A stretch of 64,000 nt of DNA from Aphelocoma coerulescens (GCF_041296385.1 NC_091033.1:10558001-10622000); one strand, 5' to 3'. Numbered from the stretch's first letter, positions 37,602 through 50,425 are shown. A program made the numbers and translations. The notes: generated by a model not told the origin, from the letters alone.

Positions 37602-37851
37602 TCAGTACGTAGTTTCCCTTGTGACCTGGCTGGAAAATGTGTGGTTGCTGGAGATGCTGTTGGATTTCCTGGTGAAGGCCAGTCGTTTCTTCTTCTTCCT
37701 CCATGGCAGGCACAGGATTGTGAGTGTGGAGAGGAAGATCTGGCGGAAGTTTGCCGACACCAGGTTGTAGAGGATGGGGTTGATTGCTGAGCTGACGTAG
37801 AAGAGGACGTTTGTCAGCATGTAGAAGTAGTGGTAGAAGTTGTAAAGGAAA
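37602..37851 (-). CDS. NTSR1: NTSR1 exon 4 (TM7, helix 8, C-terminal tail, stop)
   Basis: This is the terminal coding exon. The minus-strand acceptor is tctgttcttccag. The first base completes an aspartate codon, then 82 codons run to TGA at 37604-37602. [20 protein letters not shown] leads into TM7, with the NPILY form of the NPxxY activation motif. Then follow helix 8 ([10 protein letters not shown]), a basic stretch (WRKKKKR) and a Ser/Thr-rich tail ([10 protein letters not shown]) suited to GRK phosphorylation and arrestin binding, ending ETTY where human NTSR1 ends ETLY. In human NTSR1 the two palmitoylated cysteines sit as CLC before the basic stretch. Here the matching residues read ILC, so one is lost. 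The frame stays open upstream into intron 3, but the acceptor and homology mark the true start. Confidence 0.97.
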
Positions 37852-40157
37852 CTGGAAGAACAGATGAAAGATAAAAATCTTGAGTGTGAAGAACTCAAAG
37901 TCACAAGGGTGAGAAAAACATGAGCTGCTTTCCAGCTAACATTTTTAGGCTGCAGACACAAGCTTACCAGTGGTGCCTGAGCCACCAAAACCCATCTATA
38001 TCTTCAACTGGAACTGCTCAAACATGGATCAGATGCCTCTATGAAGACATTACCCCCCTCACCAGCAGTTAAGAGATTTATTTAAGCCCTGGGGCCAGAT
38101 GCAATAGTTACCTCGTGCATTCATTTTTTTTTGAAACAGGCATTCTGCAAACTGAGAAGCCAGACGGAAATTTGCTTCAGTGTCATACATATACATTAGC
38201 TCGACTTTTTTGGCTGCAGTTCTGATCTACAGAGGTTGCCGATGAGCCAAACTCCAGTAACAGATGCAGCTCTCTCCTCCCTCTGGCAGTGAGAGCAGCA
38301 TCAGCTCATTCAATGGGTCCCTGGGTTGGGATTTGTCCACAATTTGGGATGGCATTTCCTGTTCTGGGGGCAAGTTGATGACAGCATGCTTCTGAAACAC
38401 ATCCTGACCACCACAATTTAAGGTTTTCAACTAGAACTGGTCAAAAATGTTTTATCTTTTATACTTTTGGAAATAGATTTCCTTGGGCTAACTGAGAACA
38501 ACAGCCCTGAGCTGGTAAAGCATTTATAAACACCACAGGTCTCATTTTCCGCAAGATGTTCCTCAGAATCATTTATCTTGGTGAAAATTGCAGACCTTTT
38601 TCCTAGTCTGAGTAGTGTCTAACAAAAGATAAATAGAGGAGTGCTGGACTACATTGCCTATCCCTCCACACCCCTTCAGCACTGCCAAGGACTGCATGGC
38701 CCATCCAGCTCTTTCAAGCAGAGTTTCTCTGTGTAGTTGTGAAGAACTAATATTGGAAAAATGTCACTTCTTCAGGCACATGTGTTTATAAGTCAACATG
38801 CCAAGCTGCTGCAAACTCTTGGTTAGCCACCAGACTGATAGTTCACTATCATTCTGTAAATTCAGTGTTTTCCTAAAATCACTCATGGTTTTAAAAAGAA
38901 CAAAAGAATGTTATGTGAACGCAGCCACGGTGCATAAATTCCCACTAACTGCAGACAGACTTCTCTACCCCTCTTGCTCAAAGCAAATGCAGTCACTACA
39001 TAATTGAATACTGCCTTAAGTGCTTTTCATATAGGAAAGCAAAGGAGAAACAAGAGTTTGTCCCAGTGTGTGCCTAGAGCTCTGCTTTCATGACTGAAGA
39101 TAGATTTATGGCTGGATCCACAGTCCCATTCAGTAGACTAATTATCGTAACATCCTAATTTATTATATTTTGTGTTTGGAGTTAATGGAATTTTAGTTTT
39201 TTGTTGTTGTTCTGCTTTTTAGTATTGTAATTTTTTTCTTTGCCTCAAAGGAAACAGCCCTGATCTCAGGGAGAACAGGGATGTAACACCATGGGAGGAG
39301 ATACATGAGTGCATCGTTTGGCATCTCTGGCTTCCTGGGTGTGTGTCCCCAGACAGCATTAGCTCTTAATGACATATTTAAAAATAATAATCACTTCGGT
39401 GGTTGCTTTGCTGAGGAACCTGGCCTGGTGCCTCAGAAAGGAGCAGGAAGCTCCTGGGGTGCCTTTGCACATCTGTGAGCAGCGCACGTGTGTTCGTGCA
39501 ATTATCCCGGAATTCTCTGACAATCTGGGCATTTCCTAATGAACAGCAACTGCTGGTATTTCATTTTGATCCACTCCTTGCACAGCCCAGGAAATAACCC
39601 TCCCAGACTCAGTAAGTAGCACAGTTATTCCCCCACCTGTGTAACCTCCCCTGTCACTGAGGAAATGTGGAGCTGAATTGTGTGCTGACGGGAGCTGGCA
39701 CATCTTGGGGCTGGGGATCAATATCTCTGGCAGAGAGACTGAAATCCACTCTGGGTGTACCAACCCCCCTGTCCAAATGTCATTTCATCAAGGGCTGCCA
39801 GGGGTGAAGCCCCATGGCTGCTGCCAGTGGGACGAGTCAGTGGCTGCAGCCCACAGGAGGAGGAGGAGGGGCTGATGATGCATTTTGGTTCAAGCTAATG
39901 CTTCCTCCATCATGTCTGGGGGATTTAAGTAAAACAAAGGCTCTTAATTTGGCTGGCAAACACTGACATATCCAAAGAAAAGAACCAAAACAGCAATTAG
40001 GAGTTTGAGGATTTAATTCCTCAATTGGAAAACACCTTTGTTCCCAGATCCCCACCTCCATCTCCTCACCTGTGGGTGTCCTGGCATCCCCAGCCCTGAC
40101 CTGAGCCCCCACCCTGTCCTGGCATGGGGGGACCATGTTCCCCACGCTGTGACTCAC
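37852..40157 (-). other. NTSR1: NTSR1 intron 3
   Basis: This 2306-bp phase 2 intron lies between exons 3 and 4, with gtgagt donor and ttccag acceptor. I recognise no repeat or RNA gene in it. Open frames of 60-106 codons on both strands overlap one another and look like chance. Confidence 0.9.
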
Positions 40158-40248
40158 TCTGTCCAGTGGCTGGAGGGGACATAGCAGAACATGAGACGCC
40201 GTATGTGGTAAGGGAGCCAGCAGACCACGAAGGCGATCACCACAGCAC
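40158..40248 (-). CDS. NTSR1: NTSR1 exon 3 (TM6 and start of extracellular loop 3)
   Basis: This is a 91-bp internal exon, too short to show as a long open frame. The acceptor on the minus strand is ccttgcag before GTGCTGTGG, and the donor is gtgagt after TGGACAGA. Its first two bases complete the arginine codon begun in exon 2, and its last two bases (GA) start an aspartate codon finished in exon 4. The peptide [20 protein letters not shown] is TM6 with the class A CWxP motif, which acts as the toggle for activation. It is followed by [10 protein letters not shown], the start of extracellular loop 3. The sequence before the loop is nearly identical to human NTSR1, and the loop is the variable part. 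The in-frame joins on both sides support these boundaries strongly. Confidence 0.95.
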
Positions 40249-43200
40249 CTGCAAGGCAGGAAAAAAAGCCCTTAACTTTGTGAGCAACTCTCCATCAGGG
40301 TGAAAAAGGGACCTATCTGCGTGGGTTTTATTGCTGTAACCTGTTTTCCTGCAGCCCCACTTGCTCTTGTATTGTTGTAGTGCAAAGAATTAATAACCCT
40401 GAGGGACAACCAGCCTGCAAATGTCTGTAAAAACGAGCAAAACAGAAGTAATAGAAAACAGTGCTAAGCACTGGGGCAGGGACATAAGAACAACAGAAGG
40501 TACAGATGAAGGACTGGTGATGCCTAGTTCAGACATTGGCTTAAAGGAAACTCAGTTTGCATCTGTGTTTCATGCCCTTGTGGCACTGGGTGTCTTGTCC
40601 AAGGTACTCAGAGACAGTTGGTGTGTGTTTTTCATCCAGGTAGACAGGGAGCCAGGGACACCATAATCCCATTAGTTTGTTATGTGGACCCACTGGCCAC
40701 AGTCCCCACAGGGTTGAGCATCATTAAACTGCTCTTTCTGGTGGCAGGGCTCGTCCTTTTGTTCTGCATTTGTGCAATGCTTGAGATTACAGCGTGTTTG
40801 GGTCTGGACTTTGCCATAACAAAAATGATTAATTAAAGGGCAAGCAGAGAAAGGCACTACAGCTTTTTTCCTTTCCAGATTCTGAGGGATGTCAGACAAT
40901 GGAAAATAAAATGCAGCAACTCTGAGGCATAAATGTGCTGTTGATAGAGCACATTTGTCAGTCTGGATTAAACAGCAGATCTATCAGGCAATCAAGAGAA
41001 AGACTTCTTTCCTTTTGTAATATATGTTTCAAGTTCTGTATGGAACAGCAGGATTCTGGCAGAATCTTAGCAGGAAATAAAGAAATCTCAGTTAAAACAT
41101 AACACAATAAAAGGCAAGAAGAAAATAAAGACTAAATAAAATAATTAAGTTAATTTTTGGTCCCAAATTTGCTCTACAGACAACAAGGGCCGCATCACTC
41201 TTGTCCTTTATGTGACCTGTAAGGGGCTGGGAAGCAGCAAAGCTCTGCTCCAGAGTGAGGTACCACAAGTGCAAGGTGGATTTGTCACATGGAGCCAAAG
41301 GCTGGGTTTTTCTGCCTTGGGATTGAAAATATTTATGTGGATATGTCCCAAACCAAGACACTGTCATCCTGCAGGGACCATGTCATAGCTCAAGGAGATG
41401 TGCAGAAGATGTGTTTCCCTTGGAGAATGCAGTCTTGGAGGAACATATCTGGCTGTAGTTGCATCTCCCCATCACTGATGCTCAACCAAGAGGCACAGGA
41501 GAGCAGAAATTAAATAATGCCTGGTTGTCCAGCTCCATACTCACACCCTACTCCAATTCCATGAGCTCTCTCACTGAACACGCAGCTAACAATGGAGAAG
41601 GTTCTATTCCTTTAGCATCAGCCTGCATGATGCATGACAGCATCTTCCAGGAACGCTGCAAAAGCCATTTCTCCAATAAAGATTTAAGCAACTGAAGGGA
41701 CATGTTTTGGAAAGAAGGCTAGAGGGTATGTTTTTATTCTCTTGTCTAAGTGAATTCATTTTCTCAAACTGTTTTTGGCTGCTCTCTGGCCAAAACCAGC
41801 TTGAAATTACACAGATGTAATTCATCACCAGACAGCCTGCAGCCCTTCAGATGCCAGCAAGTGAATGAATTCGACCTGTGTCTGATCCTTCCCTGGGGAA
41901 CTTTGATGGGACTTTGATGGGAGAGCCCCTACATGACGTGTGGCCCAGGAGGAGTGGGAGATCCACTGGGGAGCTCGCTGGGAGCATGGATGCCTGCCTT
42001 GCTCCTTCACATTTCTGAGCACACGCTTTTGGCCGCCTCCAGAAATTCATTTCTCTGTCAGATGGACTTTTGGTTTGCCCTGGATGGAGCAGTCCCCTCA
42101 TGATTCTTCTGAAGATCCCTCTCCAGCCTCTCCTCCTCCATCCGTCAGCCTCAGGCCAGTGGGAACGAGCCAACATCACAGCCCATCTGCTTTCCCAGCG
42201 CCTGCACAGGATTAGCTGGGTTTTCAGGCTGCAAAAGCAGCTTCCCAAATGGCTCCAAACACAGGTTCATTCAGGCACATCACAGTTTCTGCAGAAACCT
42301 CCATGCACTGGCACTCCTCAGCTGCTCACCCCCGTGTGCAGCTCTTTAGGTACGGCAGGATCTGGATTCTTTCGACAGCCAATTATAAGAATCTCACACA
42401 TCTGCTTGTTAAATTTACCAAAACATTAAAGGAAAGTGGTTTTCTCCTGGTAAATGATGTCTGCTTCTGCTGCTCAGGCAATGCTGGGTCAAATAATATG
42501 GATCTATAGCAACAAAAACACATATTGAGGGAAGTATCTGCTTAACATCAGCAGTTATGTAATCTGTGATAATTCTGTAATATCACATGCAATCACTCTG
42601 CAATTAAAACCCTATTAAACATGTGAAGTGCACTGGAGACACTTATGGTCTAATTTGGAAGTCCCAGCTGGGTGACACACTGTGCAGTTCTGTGCTGCAC
42701 ACATTAGGAGATCCCGACCTGAATTTGTCACCCTTAATCCGTATGTTTTAATTTTATCATACAAGGGATCAAGCAGATTTAGGGTGGCAATCCTGCCCTC
42801 TTGGGTCCTCTCCCCTGGCAGGAATGTGAAACACGAGACTCTGTTAACTTTCATCTAATACAGAATGAAAAGATCCTTTTCTCCCAGGTGCCTGTTGCCT
42901 TTTCCTGCTGTTTTGTTCTTCCCTGAGCACCTGCCTGTCAAAATGGTTGAGTGTAAAACAAATCCTGAGCCAACTGGCTGCCAAAATTGTTTTATATTAT
43001 TGTTATGAGCTCCTAGGATGTGTTCTTCATCATCAAAAGCTTGACACATGGGTTCTTTTGGTGGAGTAAGAAGGAGCAGGTCAGCCTGCTGGAGCTGAGC
43101 ACTGCAGGGGAAGGGTTTGACTCAATGTGTGATGGGGTGACTGTCCAGGATGATGTTTGTGAGGTTGGAGATTTCCTGCCTTTATTTTTTGAACTAAAAA

Positions 43201-43734
43201 TAAACCAGACACATCCCTCACTTCTAATTAATTCAATAAGGTTCTAATAGGAGCAGAGCTGCTCCACGAGCTTCTGATATTTCCCATATTCGAGCAAATG
43301 AGGTGCCAAACCACAGGGCTGGGGAGGGAGGTGGGACCCCAGCAAGATGACCCCAGTGTGCCAAGGGTGGCAGGGAATGATCTTTCCACCAATGTATGCC
43401 CTAATTTCCCACCTAAATCAAACTCCCAATTTAAATGTGCATTGAACTCTGAATTATTACATCCTGTGTCTTTCTATTTTGTCTTATAATGGCTCTATTC
43501 TCTGCCCGTTTGAACTGCATGCCAAGGAAGAAGGGGAGAGGAAGGAAGAGTGGCAGAGGACGAGCCCCGGTTTGTTTTTCTTTCGGGAAGTCCTGCAGAG
43601 GGAAGCATCAATTCTGAGTGACATCTTTTTCATTTGAGATTTGAACTGTGCCAGCCTTGATTCTCAGACTAAACTGGACGTGGGAGCAATCGTGGAAGTT
43701 AAATTCTATTAGATCGCACTGGGTATTTTATTTT

Positions 43735-44110
43735 GCCTTGTGTGTCTCCTGGGCTGGGGCCGGGAAGCTGCCCTCCTCCAGGACAACGTCTGGGTCAGCA
43801 TGTGCACAGGGCAGGGCATCATGAGTAAGAACCCCACGGTTTTTCTGCTTTGCCTGAGCACAGGAGCGATGCTCAGGAGGGGTTTTCAGCCCCCATCCCT
43901 TTGTGGGGCCGTGTGAGGCTGGGAGTGACTCAGAGCCCCGGGACAGCGATGGGTGAGGAGTCACCACCGCCGCTGACTCACGCGGCACCGGGGAGCTGCT
44001 GCGGCACACAGCCCTCGGCTGGTGTTCTCCTCCTCACTTCATCTCCTCCATCCCCTCTGCGAGCGCTGAGTCACAGCCCTGCAGCCCCGGGGTGCCCTCG
44101 GCGATGGTAT
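43735..44110. promoter_or_regulatory. GC-rich intron 2 patch with three AP-1-type sites
   Basis: This patch is richer in G, C and CpG than the surrounding intron (for example ccgccgctgactcacgcggc). It carries TGACTCA at 43926-43932 and 43974-43980 and TGAGTCA at 44067-44073, exact matches to the AP-1 (Jun/Fos) consensus. The middle one, in gctgactca, also resembles half of a Maf recognition element. The motif matches are seen. Enhancer function is inferred. Confidence 0.4.
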
Positions 44111-47085
44111 CCCTCTGTGCTGTCCTCCCTTCTCTCCAGGAGAGGCAGAAAAGGGATGATGCTACTTTTTATAACCACCTCTGCTGCTGCTAGGGCCTCC
44201 GGACAAGCTCAGATCTATCTTTCCTTGATAGTTTTGTCCAGACTATTTCAACCAATTTATTTCTTTTTCTCTGTGTTCGAAGGGAAGCTGAGCCACATAC
44301 AGATGTGGAACAGCACGGTGGAATTCCTGAGCAAAGGCAGGAGCTGTTTGGGGAGGTATTGACCCACCTGAACAACAGCTCTCAGCCTTTTGTGTGTTTC
44401 AGACTCATCCCCAGTGCTGCCCAAGGGGAGCACACACACCAGCTGGTACTAATGAGGTGTACAACAGGTTATGGGGCTCGTGCAAAAGTAATGCTGGTTT
44501 TTGGAGAAACAATCCTTGTATATCCCAAATCCTGGGTTTATGTACTTACTCAGTTGATGCCATTACAAGAGAACCTCTCACAAAGTGCTGTTTGATATGA
44601 GAGGTGGTGAAAGCCGGGCCAAGTGCGGGCACAGCTGGCACTGCCTCGTTAAACCTCGAGGTGCTGTTTATATTAACATGATGTTCTACCTGACAGGCTG
44701 TTGGCAATATTTATATCAGCAGGCCCCAAAGTAGGGACTGCAGGAGCTGCCAGGGTAGGTATGAGCCCAGTAAAATTAAAACTACTTATGCTGGTATTTG
44801 GGTCATAAGGCTGTGGAATACAGGATTTCCATAAAAGTCAATAACAATCGGCAGGGATTGGGGGCCACCAGCAAGCACCCGGAGTACTCAGGAGAGCAAA
44901 GAGGAAACTGGGAGTAACAATGAGCCTGGGAAGTCCTCAGCTCCTTTAGACACCACTGAAAACACACAGCATTTGCTGGATACAATCCCCTAATGCTCTT
45001 GAACATAGTATTGAAAAAAACACTAAATTCTTCTTTATTAGTGAAAGTGAGACAGCACAGTGAATGGAAAAACCTTTTGGCATTCAAAATCAACATATTT
45101 CTCTCAGGCTATATTCTCCAATCCTGATTTTTAATGGCTTCAGATGACAGGTTTGAAAATAGATGTGGATTTTTGTCCCAGCTCACACCAGTGGTTAAAT
45201 CATCCCCTGGCACCAGTTTCATCCATAGGGACCAAGGCAGAAAATACAGATTGAAGCTGGCCCAAGGCTCTAGAAAGCAGCACATCACTGCTGTCCCAGT
45301 GCAAACTGGGGTCTCCTCCCAAGTTTCCTTCTAAGGTAATTATTCTTTTGGAAATTAGAGAAGAGGTTGTTTTATTCCATTTAAACTTCATTCATGCCAT
45401 TTCCCCATGGGATATCTGGATGTTTGGAGGAGAAGGAAGAAGAAAAGAAGAAAATTTCCACTTTGAAAGGTAGATAAGGGATCCCATCTTATCCTCACCA
45501 GGCTCAAGGCTCTTTCTATTTGGTGAGATCAGGTGTAACCTGAACTAGCTTCCTCTGCAGCCCTTTCTTCTTCCCCCCCCCAGTTTTGAGCTTCACGAGT
45601 CCTTTGTTCCTCCCAGAACAGTTTCTGCTCATCAAAGGGACCCTGGAGCTGTATTCAGTGCATGCTTCTACAGTGACTAAAGCCCTGGCCAGACTTCATG
45701 TTTAAAATCACATTAGTTAACTTTCTAAACACTCACACTGTCATGGCTTAACACCTGGAAAATCTGCTTTCAGGGCATGGCAAATCTCGGAGTTTTCTGC
45801 AGAGATGCAGCCACGAGAGCCTGCATCCCAGCAGGAATGCTGTGCCAGCCCGAGCTGTGGTGCCAGAAAAGGAACACACCTTGGGAGAGGGGAAAGAGAG
45901 ACTCTCTGCCCCAAGAGGTGCAGCCAGCCCTGCTTTTTGCTCCTCTGAGGGTGTTTATAGAGCGCTCTGATTCTGCTCATTTTATCTCACTTGGCAGATG
46001 GCAAAGTAAACCTACAACTACAAACATCTCTGGGAAATATATACAACTGTTAAATAGGTAATTCATCCTCCCAAATTTCAGTGTGACACTTCAGCTGTTA
46101 AAATCAGCTTCCACTCAAGCTTAATGCCATAGGGGTTTTGCTGAACTCCACTTGGAGTTGCTCAGACTTTTTATTAGAGATACAAACTGCCATGAATTTT
46201 GTTCCTTTCTTGAAAATAAATGATTCATGAACAAATAAATCTGCTTGCCTTAGAATATAGGAATTATGAAATACAACTGTTTAAGGAGTTTTAGATTGGT
46301 GCTCTTCTGTGTATTGTGGCTGCAAAGTATGAGCTATTTACTATTAATGTCTGTAGGCTGGTTATACTAAATCTCATGGCAATATTCTCCTCCTGAAATG
46401 AATAACTCAGACTTGGAGCATTGGTGAGAAGAAATGAATGGACTCTTCAAAGTATTTGTTCAGAAGGGGAATTATTAATGCACAAGTTAATGAAATACAT
46501 GGATACATCACTAATTCTTGGCCTTTGTCTTGTATCACTTGACAAAATGCAGAGGCCCCAAAATCATAATTTAAAAATTCACAGACATTCAGTAAAAATG
46601 TGGCTTGACTTCATCTGCTAGAAAGCATTTTACTGAGGCATCACCCAGCCAGCTGTGGGAGACTGAAGGATATTCTTTTAATTGGTTAAACCTCTAAGTG
46701 CTTTATAATTGCTTTCACTAAGCAGCTTCTGTAACAGAGCAAATGCTACCTGGAACTGATTACATTTTAATAGGCTTAGCCAACGTCCATCCAGGGACAC
46801 ACAAAGCCTCCCCTTGATGTCCATGAATTTGTTTCCATGTCGTTGTCAGAGCTCAGCTGTGCCATTCAATAACTCCTGCCTTCCTCCCATCTGCCTGGGA
46901 ACTGATCTGACAGGCAGCCGGGAGGTGCCGAGGGCTGCTTGGAGGGGAAGGGGCTGCAGGCAGGTGGGTTGGTGGGGATATCAGTCCATGTTGCAAAACT
47001 GTCCCATTTCAAGGAGACATTTTGGCTGAACAGAGCTTTCATCCTCAGCCAAGCTCAGAAACACCTTGATTTTTGAGTAGCAGAG

Positions 47086-47470
47086 AGAATTGGGGTTGTT
47101 CAGCTGGGAGAAGTCTCCAGGAAGAAATTGCTGCAGCCTTCCAGTGCCTAAAGGAGCTCCAAGAAGGATGGGCAAGGACTTTGGAACAAGGGCATGGAGT
47201 TACAGGACAAGGGGGAGTGGCTTTAAACAGAAAGAAGGAAGATTAGAGTGGATATTAAGAGGAAATTCTTCCCTGTGAGGGTGGTGAGGCCCTGGCACAG
47301 GGTGCCCAGAGCAGCTGTGGTTGCCTCATCCCTGGAAGTGTCCAAGGCCAGATTGGATGGGGCTTGGAGAAACCTGGTCTCGTGGAAGGTGTCCCTGCCC
47401 ATGGCAGGGGGTGGAATGAGATGAGCTTTAAGATCCCTTCCAACCCAAACCATTCTGTGATTCTATGATT
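47086..47470 (+). mobile_element. CR1 LINE 3'-end fragment, longest copy in the window
   Basis: About 385 bp in sense orientation inside NTSR1 intron 2, antisense to the gene. It begins agaattggggttgttcagct gggagaagtctcc and runs through ggacaagggggagtggcttt and the conserved 3' block to attctgtgattctatgatt. A short (TG)n stretch follows at about 47475-47490. Confidence 0.95.
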
Positions 47471-49584
47471 GTTCTGTTGTGTGTGTGTGTGCATGTGAGT
47501 GTTTAAGGATTATTTAGAATTTTATTAAGTGATTGGTGTATCAGGATGTACACTCAGAGAATATTTACACTTCTGTGAAGCATCACACAGCTCTGGGAGA
47601 CTCGGCATTCCAGGGCTCCAACATAGCCAAGGAACAGCAACACAAATTGGAGGTGGTTTAATGGAAGGAATTGGAAGGATGAAGGAGAGTATGAAATCTC
47701 TTGGTGGAAGGTATTTTTAACAACAGAACTGGTTGCCCTGTTATCCTCAGAAAAAAGCTGGGAAGCTGCCAGTGGCTGTAGCTCTTTGAATTTGTATCCT
47801 CACACCTGGTGAACGCTGACAGCAGAGAGCGAACTACAATCAGGAATCTCATGCTTACTGACTTAATGAGGTGGCTCCCAGGCAACAGGCCTGGCACATT
47901 CCTTGATCCTGATCACTCTCATTATTTTGTACATGACCAAAGTCAGACAGAGCCAAGAAAATACACAAATGCTACCAAAGAGGAGGAAAACGCTGTTGCG
48001 GCTGTTTTGAATGAGGCTGTTAGACTGTCCACTTTCAGCTCTAATTTCAGTGTAAACAAATACTTAATCTCAGTACATTTGGAGCAAGGAGGTTTTTTGC
48101 TGCTCTGATCTTATCCAACAGCTCTGCACCCCATGAACCACAAAAAATTATTTTCTAAGCACTTCTTCTACAAGTTCTGAAACACTTCACCCTTAAACCT
48201 AAATCAGCCTTCTCTGTCCTTCAGGCCAAAGTTCACTTTCCGAAAAGGAAGATACTTTCACCCCCCGAAGCTCTGATTCTGTGCCAACAGTTTTAGAAGG
48301 GGGCACAAGGGTAATTTTTCTTTTCCCACCCTCTTCCATAAATGAGCCCAGAGTCTGCTCATGATTTTGGCTGTCATGGATGCCAGGATAAATCATGTGC
48401 ATCCTTGTGTATTTTTTGCCACTTTTCAGACAGCTCAGAGACCTGGGTTATTAAAATGTAAGTCATGAGGAACAGGTGACAAAAGTGAGTGTGAATCAAG
48501 TACCTCCAGTAATCAAGTGCATCTGAAAAACTGAAATGCAGCAGGATTTCACTCCCATTTTCTAGATAAAGAGAGCATTTCTGCATGGTGGAGTGAATCA
48601 CAGACAGAAGTGAGGGAGGATTTTTTTATTTGCTGGATCTTCCTCAGCACAGAAATGCAACAAGCAGCTCTCCTCTCATTGCCTTCCCAGCAGGGAGGGG
48701 AGCTCAGTCCTGCTGCTGGGGTGGCCCTGAGGAGATGCCTGGAATATCTGGGCATTGCTGCCCGGGGGGCCCCATGGTGCCACATGTGACCCACTTTTGA
48801 ACCATCCCAGGCTCCAGACTGAAACCCTCACTTTTGCCAAATATTCTCAGCTTTTGCAGTACACAGCAAACCCAAAAATTTGCCTGGAGAAGAAAATGAG
48901 GAAGCAAAAGAAGATGAAAAAGAAAATTATGCTTATTGTTCAGAAAGAGAAGGGCTGTTTCTCAGTGCCTCAGAGGAGATGTGGACCTGTGGGTGTGGGG
49001 TGCACTTCCTCCAGTGCTGAGGGATGCCAGGTGTAAATTTAGGTTTCTCTCTTATTATTCATGAAGAGCTCTCTCTTGTTGATGATCAAAGAGGATACAA
49101 TACTAAAAGGAGAGAGAGAGGTGTGCAGTGGTGTAGCACGAGTGAGAAAAGGCAGCTTCTCACTTAATGGCAGCAGGCAGAAGTGTTAAAAAACATGTTA
49201 AAAACCAGAAAAGGATAGCAAGGAGCAGAGTCCTCGTAGGCTCCGTGGGGAAGCAAGGCTCCCTCCTTACCTACCTGTGGATAATAGTTCATTGGGGTGC
49301 AGAGACAGTAAACAAACACAGTCCAACCAGACAATTGTGGGGAATTTAATGTCCTCAGGGTTTTTCTTTCCTTTTTGGCAGTATGTGTTTCCCAGTGCGG
49401 TGTTGGAAGCTGGGATGCATGCGGAGGTTCACCTATGGCATGGGCAAGGAGTGCTGCACGGGATGCATTCCTTGTCAAAAACAGCTGGAAAAATGTCATG
49501 GAAGTTCCTGGTGCCTTCTCTAGGGATTTCTCTCATTGTTGGAAACATGGGCTGGGCCAAAGCACTTCAAATACCAAGATGCTC

Positions 49585-49716
49585 TATCCCTGAAAGTGTC
49601 CAAGGCCCGGCTGGACAGGGCTTGGAGCAACCTGGCTTAGTGGAAGATGTCCCTGCTCATGGCAGGGGTTTGGGACTAGGTGAACTTTAAGGTCTCTTCT
49701 AACCCAAACCCTTCTA
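49585..49716 (+). mobile_element. CR1 LINE 3'-end fragment
   Basis: A sense CR1 end of about 132 bp in NTSR1 intron 2: tatccctgaaagtgtccaag through ggcttggagcaacctggctt to tctcttctaacccaaaccct. The terminal octamers are eroded, which suggests an older copy. Confidence 0.9.
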
Positions 49717-50223
49717 AAAACACCAGAACATCAGAAAGCTTTCTGCTAACAAACTCTCCCCATCTCCTGTTTAAAACCACTCTGGGCACACTTTGTTAGC
49801 TGTTTTGGGTACTATTTTTGAACAGCTTTTGCTTTATCCTCTCTAAGTTTAAGCTACCAGATTCTTTGGTTTTTTCCTCAGCTTATTTAATCAAGATATC
49901 CAGTGTTTTGCAGTACAGCTCAATTCCTGAGTGCAGGAACTTTTATTTAAGCTCTGTCTGAACCAAAACTCCTCAGAAAAAGGGAAGTAGTGAAACAATA
50001 CGTGCAAGGCTTAAATTGCTGTCGACGAAATCCTTAAAATGCTGGGTTGGATTTGCTTTTCCAGAGTGAGCAGGTCTGCTCTTTAGCTTTGCAAACCAAC
50101 AAGCAAAGACAAAAGGAGGGGGTATTTTGGGTGCAAGTGTTTACCAATTTCAGCCTGTTTCTCTTCAAGTCACATTTACTCAGACACCTCCAGCCGTTCC
50201 CTGCCGAAGGAGGGGATACTCAC

Positions 50224-50425
50224 GCAGGACCCTCACGCCGTGTTTCAGGGCTTGCACTCTGCTGGGCTCCATGGACATGCTGAGCATGGTCTGCTGCCCA
50301 CCAATGGTGCACACCTGGTTCTCCTGGGCCGCCTGCTTGAACATCACCAGCAACTGGTTGGCGATGATGGTGTTGAGCACAGAAATGACGACCATGGGAA
50401 ACACAAAGGAGATGAAGGTGTTGAC
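50224..50425 (-). CDS. NTSR1: NTSR1 exon 2 (TM5 and intracellular loop 3)
   Basis: This is an internal coding exon of neurotensin receptor 1, a plasma-membrane class A GPCR that binds the peptide neurotensin and signals mainly through Gq. The minus strand shows a pyrimidine-rich acceptor ending in ctgtag before GTCAAC, 67 full codons plus one base, then the donor gtgagt, so the phases are 0 in and 1 out. The peptide starts VNTFISFVFPMVVISVLNTI (TM5) and continues through intracellular loop 3, including QVCTIGG and EPSRVQALKHGVRVL, which match human NTSR1 closely. Loop residues such as QQTMLSMSM differ from the mammalian sequence as expected for a distant ortholog. NTSR2 is the main alternative but fits the loop less well. 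The preceding exon is not in the window. Confidence 0.95.

Larger units (their letters stand above)
40249..50223 (-). other. NTSR1: NTSR1 intron 2
   Basis: This 9975-bp phase 1 intron has gtgagt donor and ttgcag acceptor. It holds two CR1 fragments (47086-47470 and 49585-49716), a GC-rich patch with AP-1-type sites (43735-44110), and otherwise unremarkable sequence. No further exon is needed, because exons 2 and 3 join in frame and complete the receptor sequence. Confidence 0.9.

Noticed and set aside
37572..37790. Plus-strand 72-codon frame over NTSR1 exon 4, and the plus-strand frames over exon 2 at 50127-50593
   Set aside because: They are antisense shadows of real coding exons with no independent support.
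37852..37988. Upstream extension of the NTSR1 exon 4 frame to a methionine at 37988
   Set aside because: It reads through the splice acceptor into intron 3 and loses homology at the exon boundary.
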